The position numbers and the translations under genes were made by a program. The notes beneath the pieces were generated by a model that had not been told where the DNA came from, did not search any database, and was given only the letters and a program-made list of their open reading frames with translations. Source: Xiphias gladius (taxonomy: Eukaryota > Chordata > Actinopteri > Istiophoriformes > Xiphiidae). Taken from it: 64,000 bases of DNA. Where the stretch lies: contig NC_053400.1 of NCBI RefSeq assembly GCF_016859285.1, positions 31,825,001 through 31,889,000 on the forward strand, read 5' to 3'. Shown here in pieces: positions 49,901-62,270 of this stretch; the stretch's first letter is position 1, and each line of letters begins with the position of its first letter.

Positions 49901-50092
49901 TCTGTGCTACGTGGATTTTAACCTACATCAAAGCCCGAAAAATTACAGAAAACAAAAATTAAAACTGTCACCGTGGTAAAACTGGTCGGTGGTTGTGGCC
50001 AGTTTCAGCTCCTTGTCCATGTCCCAGTCTGTCAGGCCCACGGAGCAGTGCAGGTCAAAGAGCTGCGCTCTGGTTTTAAGCTGTAAGGTCAT
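46932..50092 (-). CDS. foxr1: Forkhead box R1 transcription factor, 6 coding exons
   Basis: Exons in transcript order: 49972-50092, 49598-49690, 48740-48990, 48053-48121, 47548-47675, 46932-47280. The junctions close in phase to give 336 residues from ATG to TGA. Residues 1-40 (MTLQLKTRAQLFDLHCSVGL, then TDWDMDKELKLATTTDQ) match the N-terminus of the FOXR family, which reads alike around LDWDM and TTDQ. Residues 77-87 (PNLWLLVNPDI) match the FOXR motif PNLWMWVNPNI. A basic stretch KSRRKGR lies in exon 4. The forkhead domain runs from about residue 189 to 285: RPPVNYCILIALAL, QQIYNFTREHFPFF, and the recognition-helix region GWKNTIRHNLCFNNSF. The second wing is short and divergent, as in this family. 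It is a nuclear DNA-binding protein; from memory, fish foxr1 has been linked to oocyte and early embryo function. The name foxr1 rather than foxr2 is chosen because foxr2 is, to my knowledge, a mammalian duplicate. Confidence 0.94.
48245..48470. repeat. Dispersed fish repeat fragment plus CA microsatellite in foxr1 intron 3
   Basis: The fragment opens 'ccaccggtggaaagtacatt' and continues 'tgaggtacttcttcactgca', a form of the 'agtaaaagta' family also present at 22 kb and 33 kb. Imperfect TATA/CA repeats follow at 48428-48462. It lies between the foxr1 exons at 48053-48121 and 48740-48990. Confidence 0.65.
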
Positions 50093-52815
50093 GGCTGGAC
50101 GTGCTTCAGCGGTTTGTTCCTCTCCGTTTTACAGCAGCTCTGAGAGGCTGCGGAGGTTTACTGACAGGCCCGCAGGCTGTTGGTACAGCAGCTGGAGCCG
50201 AACAGCCTGATTGGGCTTAATTAAACCTAAAGCGAGTTCAGCCTGTGAAGAATCACGCTTCACGGGGAGACGTTTGTGCCTGTAGAGCTGCTACATTTGA
50301 ATTCAGTATAGCTGAATTCGTTTCATACATCAAACCGAGTCGTAATTATGAATTTGTACACCTGTTGTCACGTGATCGAAGTCCCATACCTGGGTCAGTT
50401 GGTGCCAACTGAGCACATCTGCCGAGGAAGAGCATGAGATGCAGCTAAGAGCTCCAGAAAGAGCAAGGAAGTGGACCTTGACTTGTCAAAATGAAAAATT
50501 GATCAACAAAAAGTCAAGTTCAGATTGGCGTTAAATTCAGGGGGGGCTTTCTGAGGCACAGGCGTGAGGGTATTTTCAATGTTTGCCCTTTAGAAACGGC
50601 TATTGCGGAGCTTTTTGCAGGGCACTGGAACGGCTCTGACTGACCGCAGAACATCAGGATTGTCCTACGAGCAGCCGGCAACCACTGGCTTCTCCGCATC
50701 GTTTTCCTGTGGGGCCAGGTCTCAACTCAGACCCCTTAATTTAAGGGTGTAGGGAGGGAAATGTCAGTTTATCGGTTGGCCCTCGACTTTGGTCCAGACT
50801 GAAATTTCTCAACAATTATTGGATGGAATCCCATGAAATGTTGTACAGACACTCGTGGTGCCCAGAGGATGAAGCTCTCTGACTTTGGTAATTCCCTGAA
50901 TTTTGCGCTAGCGCCATCGTGAGGTTAACTATTTGGGTTTTTTTTTTAAATTACCTCAATAGCTACTGGATGGACTGCTACTGAATTTGGTACAGAAGGA
51001 ACTGAACTGTAGTGATTGTAATGTGTAGTTAGTGCTAATTAGCACATGTCGGTTTGCCAACACACTAAACCAAGATTGCACACATGGTAAACATTATACC
51101 ACGTTAGCATTTTACTTTAGCCTTTACTTCAAAGCATTGCTTTGCCTAAACATGGCTTTTGTAGCATAGCTGTAGACTAAATAAGCAGAAATAAATCTGG
51201 ATTTTGGTATTTTAAGACTTTTTATCTTACAAAAAGTTCTGCTTCTGCTTTTATGTGTGAAAAAGCAAACATCGGACTACTCTGACTAATTGTCCAAGCG
51301 TTAGAGGGATCTCATGTTTTTTGAGCCTTACATTACCATTGCTAATTTAGAAAAACTTATTCCTCCTAAGTGCAGCCCACAACAAAAACATTTCAGGATT
51401 TGAAACCATGAAATTTGCCACGAGGCAAATCTTCAAAAAGAACTTCCTCCCATTAACCTCATTAACCTCACCAATCATTAGCACATCCCAGTCCATATAC
51501 CACACAAAAACACAAATTGTATTTTCAAAATCCCTCCCTTTACTCTTCTTTGTTTTACTACACCTGTCACCAGAATAAGTTACTATTTCAAAGCCATTTA
51601 AGGAGTCGCTCGCATTTCTCCAGACCTGCGTTAGTGCAGTTTAGTCTGTTTATTTTTAATCACATTTACAATACACATTTCACAAGTAAGAAACAGAACA
51701 AAACAGCAATAAATCAATTTTTACAGCATGAGAAAACAAAGTCATATTGTCTTCTTTAAATATCTATTTATCTTTCTATATTTTAAACATTACTTCCGTC
51801 ATATACTCACAAGATTTTGCCTCATTCCAGTACGTTCATTAACAAGACACTTCACACATGGGAACAGGGACGGTGAGGACTGGAAGCTCCTGTTCAGTTG
51901 TTGTATTTTTAATATCTAACAACAATCTAGTTAAGACAGCAAATCAGGCGGGCCTCGCACATTTCACTTTGTTAGTTTTGGGGGAAAACCACAGTAATGA
52001 CCAGACATGCTGACAAAACCTAGCACTACAACAGAAGTAAATACAGGTTATATAGAACCTGGTGGTGGCTGACGCTGAGAAGAGAAATGTTTTCATCTCC
52101 GCTTTGAGCTGGACAGGCTGAAGGTCAGAGGATGTGAGCTTGTCTTTTTACTGATTTTGGTAGGTGATTCATCCAAAACATAAAGTTTACTGCACCTTTA
52201 GTTGTTCCACGTGCCTGAATATCAACATCATGTTAGAAAGCTGGTTGGTGTTTGTTGTGCTGGGAGTTCTGGGGAAAAATAAATCAAGTTTCACCTCTTC
52301 CATGGGTTTTCTGTCTGGACCTAGTAAACTGCAAATTCTTGTTCTGGTTTATTTTACCAGCTGATGTGTCAGACAGACACGGCGTGCCGCCAAAAACAAC
52401 ACGCTGAGCGTCATAAAGTCTGGACAATCAGAAGGAAGTGTTTGAAAGTCAAATGAATCGCCTTCTTTTCGTTGTGAGCTCATTAAAAAAAACAGAAACA
52501 AAAAAAAAAAGCAGCAACCACCTCTGCTGGACAAGGCTTATGTGATTCTCCTCCTGTTAAAAACTTTGTATTGAAGTTGAATATGTGTTTTACTTTGTAA
52601 GCATTAATTTGCCTGACCGGAAATAACATTACAACAAGAGACTTGGGTGTCAAGAAGCAATTCACACCTACGAGGGAAGGATGGAGAAAATTTTGCATCA
52701 AACCGTCAGAATCTTTAACACCGAGCTGTGACTGGAGACACCGTTCAAGACATAAGACTGAATGAAATGACGATGGGAAAGAAAAAGAGGACGGCGAGAG
52801 GGAGGAAGAGTAGGG
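50093..52815. other. Intergenic region between foxr1 and atp6v0d1
   Basis: It contains the foxr1 upstream region and the atp6v0d1 3' flank on the same strand. A dispersed repeat lies at 50780-51000. AATAAA hexamers on the minus strand (for example around 52347 and 51648) could serve as atp6v0d1 poly(A) signals. No coding exon is seen. Confidence 0.5.
50780..51000 (+). repeat. Dispersed teleost repeat, copy 3
   Basis: It contains 'agactgaaatttctcaacaa', 'ggatggaatcccatgaaatg' and 'gcgctagcgcca', matching the family at 9355-9700 in order and orientation. Confidence 0.65.
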
Positions 52816-55800
52816 TTAAAAGATAGGAATGTAGTTGTCGATCTTGGCGCGATGCCGCTGGGCGATGCACTCGGCGATCCAGACGATGTTCCTGCACTCC
52901 TGCTCCTTCAGCTTGACGTAGGCGTAGAAAACACTGAAGTGAAACTGATTGAGGAAGGCCAGCTTGTTCAACTTCACCTGCAGGGGAAAGGAGGAGAAAG
53001 AGAGCAGGAGGAGAAGGATCAATCGCTGTACAAACAGCACAAAGCTTATAACAACAAGGAAACCCCTCATTAATTTACAGGGCTGCAGAAGCAAAGCCAG
53101 TGTGATGATCCCGATTATCCTTCTCCATGTTTAGGTTGTTACTACACAACGCACCAGTGCCATAAAACACGTGTCAATACACCTGCACCCCCTGAGTTCA
53201 GTGCAAGTCTGCACAGAGAGGGGCCTCAACTCCGAAGAAAGCCCCCAGAACATTCACTCCCTGCATCTGCACGTCAGACTAAGTAATTAAGCTTCTCCGC
53301 TTGGGCGTAAAATGTGTGTCCGATGACATGGGTCACCTCGTGCTCAAAGAAGCGATCCTCCAGGGTTTTGTCTCCCGGGTTGCTCCCGGCGCCCTCAAAC
53401 AGCAGCTTGTACTCCTGAGGACATGAGTAAGGAGATTCAGACATAGTCACGGGCTTTTTACGAAAAGAATAGTCTGCATGATGAACCTATTATTAAAGCA
53501 TTGTTTCGCAAGAACAGTGACTTAGACACCGAAGGGAGAAGAAAAAAAAACGGGCAAGAGATATGAGACACTGGAGAAACACAAGTGAACAAGACATCAA
53601 ACAAAACCATGTTGGTGGATTTACAACAGTCTGCAGGACCGAATGATTCACACTATTTAGCAGAAACACTGGCTGGGTTCACCTTTGCTGCATAAAATCA
53701 GTGGGACTGACACGTCACTAACATTTCAATTGGCTTTATTTTATGTGTAAACGCTCGGTTTTACGGGCCACAGGTTTTTGGACTTACGGGATAGAAATCG
53801 GCGACGGTCTTGACCTGCTCGTAGTCGTCTGCCCGGGCCAGCTGAGCGAGGCCTTCTGGGTAAAGCTTGCCGCAGTGGGGGAAGAGCTTGGCGCGGTCCT
53901 CCTTGGACAGTTCTGTGCCGAAGGAGTTGATGGTGATGATGAAGGCTCTCCTGTCGGCCTCGAACTGCAGCAGAGACAGGAAGGTCAGTGCGGCGACACA
54001 TCGAGGGCAAAAACACACTGAGCTCATGCCTCTGCACTGGTTAATCAACCTGACAACAACTCAACGTTTTCATGCACAAACTTATCTCACTGCCGTTATC
54101 AACCTCTTCAAGTCCACTGCTGCTCTTATATTATATACTACTTTTTTGTTAAAAAACAAACAAATAAAAACAAAAAAAATGCATATTTGAGGGGCACACG
54201 TGTTTGTTTATTTTCACCTATAAAACAGGGCACTGAGAGAGACTCACCTCCAGAATAGGACACATGGTGTCGGCCGTGGTTCCTCCAAGGTTGGAGCAGA
54301 ACTTATAGAAAGCCTCCAGATAAGCCTGAGCAGTTGAGACACAAAATGTATTTTAGGAAGCTCACTGATAATAACAATTAATAATAATAATAATAATAAT
54401 TATTATTATTTTAAAAAAAATCAAGACAAAATATAACTCCGTGTATTCTGTGTAGCAATTAGCATTTTGTATATTTATATTTATATATATATTACACAAC
54501 AAATTAAAAACTGCATCTTTGCACTCACTGATTTGTTGCTGGATTGATGAGTTTCTCATGATTTTAAATCAACATTCTGTTTTCTCTCTATTAAACTGAC
54601 TTTTTTTCTGTTTTGTTTTTTTTAAAGTGCATTATGGAGTAAGTTTGTCATGACTATGATATGCTTTACCTTGTAAAGGGTGTTACGAATGATTTCAATG
54701 TTCATCTCGTCCAAGTCCTGTTCAGATATACAGTCCTGGAAGAACGCCGCTGAAAAGAAGAGAGAATTTACATCGAACCAACAGAAAGTAATGTTGAATG
54801 TTTCTTTAAGCTTTGCTGCCACCTCTTGCCCAGCATGACACATTACTCCTCGGGTTTCACATCCTCCTTAGTTAAAATTCCAGTTTATATGAAGGTACGT
54901 ACCCAGGGGTGTGTCCACCAGGATGGCGTTGTACAGCTCGGCGGGGGTTTGGGCGATGTTTACCGCCTCCATCTGCTCGAAGCTGCCCAGCGGGTGACAC
55001 TTGGGCACCAGCTCGGAGATGGCCCGCTGGTGCAGTGTGCCCGTGATCAGCAGGATGACGTTATCGATCATATAGCTGTACCTGAAGTCACACGGAGGAG
55101 GGACCAGGATTTAGCAGGACAAAGACAAGAGGCAGACTCATCTGGCAGGTGGCAGAACGCCGCTTCAAACCAACGCTGACATCTGACAGCTGCCCAGAAG
55201 AGTGTGTTTATCTTCAGCATTTTATAAATGTGTATGTGTATATACGACCGTGTGTTTACCCTCTTTCATTTGTGTATTCTTTCTTGTGAGACATGACCAT
55301 GTACAGATTTTTTTTTTTGGGGGGGGGGGGTCAAAGCGTAAAGACTCTCTAAGACTGACAAAGGTGAACACTAACTGAATCTTCACTGATATTGACAGGC
55401 AACCTCTAACAAGTTACAAGTTTCCCCAAGCTGGTGAACATAACGTAAATACATATGACTTGATGTTAATGGGCTAAAACATCAGCACTTTAATGAGGCT
55501 TTCACGAGAGGGTCTTTGTTCACACTAAGAGTCAAAGGCTGTTGCGTATCCACCACTTTACTCCAGCAAGGTGAAGCCTTCTTCACAGGATCACTGATGT
55601 GGATTATGGATTGATGGGTGTACAGGGATGACTTTATTTCCTTCGTTAACTGCTAGCCATTCACCTGCTGGTCTCGGTATTTTACAAATGTTCAGACAGC
55701 AACCACCCTGGCTGATAGAGCTGCGGTAAAGCCATCACTGCGATCACTCATCAATCTATGGTTGTGGTTTTCATGGTTTACACAAAGTCTCCTATATGGA

Positions 55801-58454
55801 AAAAACGCATTAACTCTGTGTGTCAGGCTGAATTTGGGGGAAATGGGCGTCACACAAGCCATCCAGACATCCTGAGTTTGACATACACTGCGGAAAAATA
55901 ATTTATTGCGACTTTAAAGCTACAAAACATTTGTGACCAATATTATGGGTCGGGATGTTTATTTCAACACGACAGCTTCTTGCTTACGTGATGAAGTCCA
56001 TGAAGCTGGCCAGCGGCTCATACGACTGGTTCCTCATGTGGCGAAACTCCACCACCATCTTCTCCTTCAGCTTGTCATCAATGACGGACACGGTGAGAGG
56101 CGACGCCTCGTTTGCCAGGAAGCTGCCATAGTCTGTGCTCTGCAGGTGGAGCTTCAGATCTGCACCGGAGACGCGTGGAAAGAGAAATTACAGCTGATCA
56201 GAAAACCTCTGGTTGGTGTAATAAGGGGTTTATCCGACTGCAAGAGAAGTGATCTAGAGCCAAAATGGTTAGTCCATTAATCGATTAGTCATTCAAAAAG
56301 TAATCAGCAATTATTTTGATTAATAGTTTACTTGAATTTCAACGTAAAAAGCCAAATAATTGATGGTTTCAGCCTCTCAAATTTGAGAATTTGCTGCTTT
56401 TCCTCCTCATGCAGTAAACTGAATCTCTTAGGATTATGGGCTGTTAGTCCGACAGAACAAGTACTATGAAGATGTTGGGAGGGCATTTACCCAGGTTTCT
56501 GATGTTTTATAGACCAAACAATTCATCACTGAATTGAGAAAATAATCATCAGATTCATCAATAATGAAAATAATTGTTAGCTGCAGCCTTAAATACTGAA
56601 TTTTACCTGGTCGACAGTAAACGCTGATGTCTCGCAACACTCTCTCTTTTTCTATAAATCATTTACGCTTTATGTTGCTGCTGATTATTTCTCCTATAAC
56701 TGTAATGGCAAATTCTTTACGTGTTGCAGTCTTCTGCTAATCCTGCTGTTACCTGATGAGGACTGCGGACAGACCTGCGCTACTTCACTGGGAGGGTGTA
56801 ATGCATGGGAGATCCATGCTGTTCCCTGAAAATCCTCTGTGCGGGGTGTGCTCCAACCAAGTAACTCAAGTTTAAGTCTAACTTTATTCGCCCCTATACT
56901 ATAGATACGTCAACTGTATAAAAATCCAGCTATAAAAAACCCGAAAAAACATGTCTTTAGGACCTGAGTATATAACTGACAAAGCAAAGTCAAACAAAAC
57001 ATAAAAGCATCTATTAGAATACCGAGTGTCACCAGTGTCAATGGTAGCCAGTAGCACAGAGACAAACATAAGAAACTTTGACAGCTATCCGCATGTGAAT
57101 GTTGTAGTTAGGGCTGCAACTAATTTTGATTCCTTTAATCTTTATTCAATTATTGTCATCGTTGTTTAATCTGGCGGTTTTTTCCTCCAATAACGGATTA
57201 GCTGTTTTTCTATAAAAAAAGTTGCCTGAAAATGGTAGAAAATCCCTTTCACAAATTCCCAAAGCTCGAGGCGACGTCGACACGTGTCTTCTTTTATGAG
57301 ACAGCCCAAAAGCCAAAAGTATTCAATGTACTTTCCCAGAAGACTAAGGACACCAGAAAGATATCCACGTTTGGGAAGCTGGGACCACAGAGTTATGGCT
57401 GAATAGTCGGCGACTCGTTGTTGCAGCTCTAGTCAGCCACTGGATTTACTCTCACTACGATACAAAATACACTTTGCACAGACTTGATATTGCTTGTAAT
57501 ACAGAAACCATCACAGTGAACATCAGGTCTTTGTTGTAAAAGTTACATTATTGTTGGGTAATAGCTGGGACTTTCTGTATGAATGCGCACTGAAAGAACA
57601 ATACTATTAATACTTGATGTAACGTTTGACATTAACCTAAAAGGAGGACCACTGTGGCTGATAAACTTATTTTCACTCTGTCGATGCTGCAGAGATGCTG
57701 AGAAAGTACTGTTTGGGAAATGAACCACAGCCTTGAGAACTGCAGCCGTATCAAAGAACCGCTGGTGTGATGTTTTACTCGTATCTAATGTCTGCTTAGC
57801 TGTAAACGAAACCAGGGAGCGTTGACTGCATTAAAACCTCGGTTTACATTGATGTTTGCCAGAAGACAGCCACAGGAGGTTCGATCATAACCGCAATGAG
57901 ACTGTGTGAGCGTCCGTGCAAAGGAGCTACAGCTACCGAAACATGTCATTTTGTCAAATCTCTTCCCACTGTAGTTTCACTGCCTCTAAAAAACAAAATG
58001 TTGATCAATAAACGACTCAACCCTCGACTGCACTGACTTATCTTAAGTTAGCATTATGCTTGCTGGGCAACGAGCTTAAAGAACGGATTTTAGAATGATA
58101 TTTCTCCTTTAAACTGTACAAATTGTGGATGTGAAGCTTACCGACTAGCACTGAGTGACATTAATACAAAATGGTATGTTGAATATCATGATTAAAGGCA
58201 ACATTATCGTTGATGTCAACCGAGATAACCGCTAACTAGCTTTGAGAACGGCACCTGACGTTAGCTAGTGGGATTAGCCCCGGTGGCTAGCTATGATAGC
58301 CGTTAGCTATCATCCGTTTTAACTCACCTTCCAGGGTCTCGCACTGAACGAGGTTTAAATAATCCGCCTGGGACAGTATTCCAGCTTTGAAGCCCCTGAC
58401 TAGCCCCTCCAGGTAGCCGTTGTCGACGTTGAAGTACAGCTCGGAGAAAGGCAT
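52816..58454 (-). CDS. atp6v0d1: V-type proton ATPase subunit d 1, 8 coding exons
   Basis: Exons in transcript order: 58328-58454, 55988-56159, 54903-55081, 54670-54749, 54248-54325, 53788-53964, 53337-53414, 52816-52977. All junctions are in phase with GT-AG sites and give 350 residues, against 351 in human ATP6V0D1. The protein starts [20 protein letters not shown] and ends [16 protein letters not shown], with near-invariant family segments such as [20 protein letters not shown] and [20 protein letters not shown]. Subunit d is a soluble, cytosolic part of the V0 sector. It caps the proteolipid ring and links it to the central stalk, so that ATP hydrolysis in V1 drives proton pumping into lysosomes, endosomes and secretory organelles. 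There is no membrane segment, as expected. The broadly expressed d1 form is favoured over d2 by the sequence as I recall it. A CLEAR-like E-box lies about 82 bp upstream of the ATG. Confidence 0.98.
54369..54412. repeat. (AAT)n microsatellite in an atp6v0d1 intron
   Basis: 'aataataataataataatta' followed by the inverse 'ttattattattt'; a short AT-rich palindrome between the exons at 54248-54325 and 54670-54749. Confidence 0.85.
55082..55987. other. atp6v0d1 intron 2, no repeat recognised
   Basis: The intron is bounded by donor GTAAGC and acceptor TGACTTCAG on the minus strand. A T-run followed by a 14-base G-run lies at about 55309-55330. I see nothing else of note. Confidence 0.6.
56270..56590. 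repeat. Dispersed 'gattaatcgattagtc' repeat, copy 1
   Basis: It begins 'cattaatcgattagtcattc', continues 'tttgagaatttgctgctttt' and 'tatagaccaaacaattcatc', and ends 'ttgttagctgcagcc'. I recognise this as a widespread teleost interspersed repeat. It sits in atp6v0d1 intron 1. Confidence 0.75.
57110..57435. repeat. Dispersed 'gggctgcaacta' repeat, copy 2
   Basis: It opens 'gttagggctgcaactaattt' and closes 'gactcgttgttgcagctct', so its ends are an imperfect inverted repeat related to the copy at 56270-56590. The interior is heavily diverged. It is in atp6v0d1 intron 1. Confidence 0.65.
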
Positions 58455-58533
58455 CCTGTCTGGCCGTCAGCTCCGTCTCTGTCGCAGGAGAACCGTCCGT
58501 CCGGCTGGTTAGCGTTAGCATCAGCTGACTGAA

Positions 58534-58543
58534 ACCACGTGAC
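58534..58543 (-). promoter_or_regulatory. atp6v0d1: CLEAR-like E-box upstream of atp6v0d1
   Basis: The minus strand reads GTCACGTGGT, which matches 8 of 10 positions of the CLEAR consensus GTCACGTGAC, including the CACGTG core (58536-58541). It lies about 82 bp upstream of the start codon, in the likely core promoter. V-ATPase genes are established TFEB/TFE3 targets through such sites; use of this one is inferred. Confidence 0.55.
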
Positions 58544-58577
58544 CGTCACCTGATCAGTCATCTGTTCCCTCTCTCGC

Positions 58578-58580
<3 letters not shown>

Positions 58581-58671
<91 letters not shown>

Positions 58672-58672
58672 G
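58581..58672. repeat. Long (GT)n microsatellite
   Basis: About 45 uninterrupted GT units, roughly 130 bp upstream of the atp6v0d1 ATG and likely highly polymorphic. It can form left-handed DNA in vitro as a general property of such tracts. Confidence 0.97.
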
Positions 58673-58724
58673 GGTCATTGCATAATTTGTATTATCGTCA
58701 CTTCTGTTGCTATTAGTTTTAACT

Positions 58725-58850
58725 ATCCATCTATCTATCTATCTATGTATATATATATATATATATATATATTATTTTTATATATATATTATTTTTTTTT
58801 TAAAATTTAGATATATTTATTTATTTATTTATAGATAGATAGATATTTGG
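58725..58850. repeat. Compound (ATCT)n-(TA)n-(TTTA)n-(GATA)n microsatellite
   Basis: ATCT units, then a TA run, TTTTA-rich DNA, TTTA units and GATA units. The ATCT and GATA ends are complementary, so the whole block is an imperfect palindrome. Confidence 0.9.
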
Positions 58851-61799
58851 GTAGCCACACTAATGTTGTATTACCACCGTCCACTGGAGAAAGCTTGGTC
58901 CGCCTGGATTTTTGGATTTCGTGTGACACAAAGCGTCTCGCCAGAACAGCCTCAAAAGGATCCACACGAACAGGCTGAGATTAACAAATGCGTTTCCGTT
59001 GAAAAAGGCTAAGTTGACGCACAAATGATGACATACGAGTTGTAAATCAGAGGCAGAGACACAGATTTACAGATACAGATCACTCTGCACTCATCTGTGC
59101 ATTGTTTGTGAATAGTACTGGGACTGTTTTAGCACCACAGGCATAAGTTGAACCAGCATGAGGTGTTTTGCTTTGTCCTTCTGAGCAGTGAAGGGGCTTC
59201 TGGCAGCACTCTTGACGGTTGCCTCTAAAGTTAAACACCTCTACCAGACCGAGGTGTATGTTGCGTATGGTGGGTGCCGGTGGGCACGAAAGGTTGTCAT
59301 GAGGAAAAAAAAAAAAAAAAATGTCTATGAAGGGGTGCCATGGTTTAAAAAAGTTTGGGAACTTTTTTGTGTAGACTCACTGCCCAAACTCAGTGACCAC
59401 ACACGGTGGTTTACTCCTCGAAGGATCCCTATCTCTCACATACCTTGTTGTTAATTTTATTCTCTCTAGCGCGAAATCTGACATGTCACATCGTAAAAAC
59501 TTCCCCCATGTTCTAACCTTGGCCCCCTGAACTCAAGTCATAGCTAATGTTGAGAACTGTGTTTAGGGTTGAAATAGCCTCCGGAGGAGGGAAATCCTCT
59601 CACTCTGTGGGTCTAAAACGTACCAAGAGTACAACCTACAAATGATACCAGTGCACACAAGCTGTTAGTGTTCAAAGCTGGAACAGTCCATGTTCATATG
59701 TTAACAACGGATCAAATGTTTACTGTGAAGGGGTGTCTAATAGTGAAAAACCCCACGGAGAATTTAAAAACTCCAAAATAACATCAGCAAGTCTTAATCC
59801 AATATAGGAGACATATTGTGTTCAGCAGTTAAAATCCTGAAATGAACAATATTTGCATATTCATAGATTCTGAATTTTTCTGCGAGGGAGGAGTAGATGT
59901 AATTTTAAGATTTTTTTTTTAACAAGTTAATTTCACTGTTGTGGGGGAAAAAAATCCATCAGACAAAAGTTATTATTCCAGGTACAGTATTTTATATACG
60001 TCCTGAAATATGTCTTGGAGGAATCTTTACGCTTTTGTAAAGTGCTACACATGGTTTAGGCCAGCAGAGAGCAGGGCATGCTAATTTTAGTCATAGTATT
60101 ATGAGGGAGTCAGTCGACAAATGTAATATTATATTTACACTGCACTACCGAGTGTATTACACAACGTGTAGTATTTTCAGCTCATTGATTATATTTATCT
60201 TTTTATGTAAAGAAAAGCACCGTAATGATAATTAATAACTGATAACTGATGTGTGTGAAAGTAGTTAAAAGATAAACTGGTCATTTTTATCGAATAATAA
60301 CTCTGAAGAATGAAAGAACAGGAATTAGTGACACACGAGTAACTACCAAACAGTTGGAGTCTATTTGAGATGATCATTTTCAGCATACAGCACCAGGCAC
60401 CATAATAATTTGAAGTTTAATATTAGAAATAGAGAGGAGACTGACTGACTCCAAGTTTGTCCGTGAAATTAAGTCAAAACAAGAATGTGAAAAAGGTTTT
60501 AGCTTTTTCATCTTTTTGTGCAGGAAAAATATAAACAACAACAACAACAACCACGATAGTATTACCACAACTACTATTAATACCAATACTAATAGTATTA
60601 ATAATTTTGGAGGGCAAACTATAAATTGATCCCAACTTCTAGTAAGCTTTTAAAAGATTTTGTGACTTTTTTCATTGCAGAATAAACCTGAACTGTGCTT
60701 TTGCGTCTGGGAGTCGGCAAACATGCGTCGGCATCACGCACACGATCGTAACATCCTTTAACAGTTTTGTTAACTACAACACAAAATTGTAAAAAAGCTT
60801 TAAGTGCGTCATCACCATTCGTTTAACGCAACAGTGAACGCTCTGACAGCTCGACTGTGAATTACTGGTTCGCCCTTTTGCTATTTTCACTGAAAGCAGC
60901 CGAGCGTGCCGACACACCCTTTACCCCACTTAACACCTTTTAGCGGGACTCTTTCCCGCCACATGTACACGCATGGCGTTAGAATATTTGTCTGATGGTA
61001 CTGTGCCAAAAAACAAAACAAAACAAAAAAAAACCTCAAAAACCCCCCACACAGACACGTTTACAGACATGTGATGAATTTTACACGTGTTACTGAAGTG
61101 ATGTTGGGTAAGACACGGAGCTGCCAAGGCCAGAAACTCCAACTTTGGGAAGCAAACTCACAATGGAGTCCAGGAGTCCTTCGATTTACCCGCTGAAATC
61201 CCTCTAAACAGAATCGTGATGCGAGAGGCGGTCATGAAAATGTTGACACGCTAATCAGAGTCACCTTTAATTATTACCGTCAGCTTGTGGAATATGGCAC
61301 ATGTGAAGCCAACATGTGCGTGATACAAACAAAATGTGTTCAGGGACTAAAACTGTGCTCCGTAGAGCTACTGGCGGTGAGAAACTTCGCGGGGCACCTT
61401 TAAGCTTTGTGAGCCAGTGGTGTGTGTGTGTGTTGTGTTTCTCTTTTGTTTTGTTTTGCCCCGGGCTCCACCTGTCAGGTCCACAGAAAGGCTGCTCCGA
61501 CCCTCTGACCGGGGGAGTCCGCCGGAGCTGCACAGAGACTGCCGGCGCCAGCAGGACTCAAACAGCGACTCACCTTCCTCTGCACGAGTGTGACACCGGG
61601 CTGAAGCTTTGATCAAAGCTGAGACAGCAAAGGAGAGTGTTCCAGGGACAGAGATTTATTTTTAGTGACTAAAACCATATTCCAGTTTTTGCACGCTTTA
61701 ATGATTTTGTGTTTGAAGAGATATAAATACAACCCAATCCCAGTCGCAGCTCAGTGAAACTACAGTAAATGTAATTTTCAGTGTTAGTGCACTAATAAT

Positions 61800-62270
61800 T
61801 GTCATGTCCCGTCCTGCCTCGTAGGTCATGTCTTCATTGATTTCCTTCGCTTGCAGTATTGGCTGTTTTTGTTTTTCTTGTTTGTTTGTTTTCTGGTGTC
61901 ACTCACTGTCCCCGTCATTTCGGGTCTCACCTCTTGCCCTCGTGCGTTTCCCGCCACTGTTATTTTCTGCCTTGACCTAGTGTGTTGCAGCTGTGTCCCA
62001 CTGTCCCGCCCCTGCTATTGTACTTAGCGTTGGCGCTCCCTTCCCTCTGTGCCAGTTCGTCTTTGTTCCCCTGTGACAAGCATTCAAGCCATTTTTCCTA
62101 GTGCCGAGTCTTCCTGGTTTCGTCCTCGCCTTTGCCTCATCCCTTTTGGTTTTTGTCTGCCTGGAGGTTTAGACTATCCCTGGCGCGACCTGTTTTTCTA
62201 ATACTGTCTCTGGTTTGCGGAATCCCGCCCTCTGCATTTGTGGCTACCTGTTGCTTCAATAACACAGAAA
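61800..62270 (+). repeat. Dispersed repeat shared with 27.6 kb
   Basis: It begins near 'gtcatgtcccgtcctgcctc' and runs through 'tttcccgccactgtt', 'tgtgccagttcgtc' and 'caagcattcaagcc' to 'ttgcttcaataacaca'. It is a longer copy of the element at 27620-27900, ending near an AATAA-like tail. Confidence 0.65.

Noticed and set aside
58400-58810. Long frames made of Thr-His or Val-Cys repeats
   Set aside because: They are translations of the GT microsatellite.
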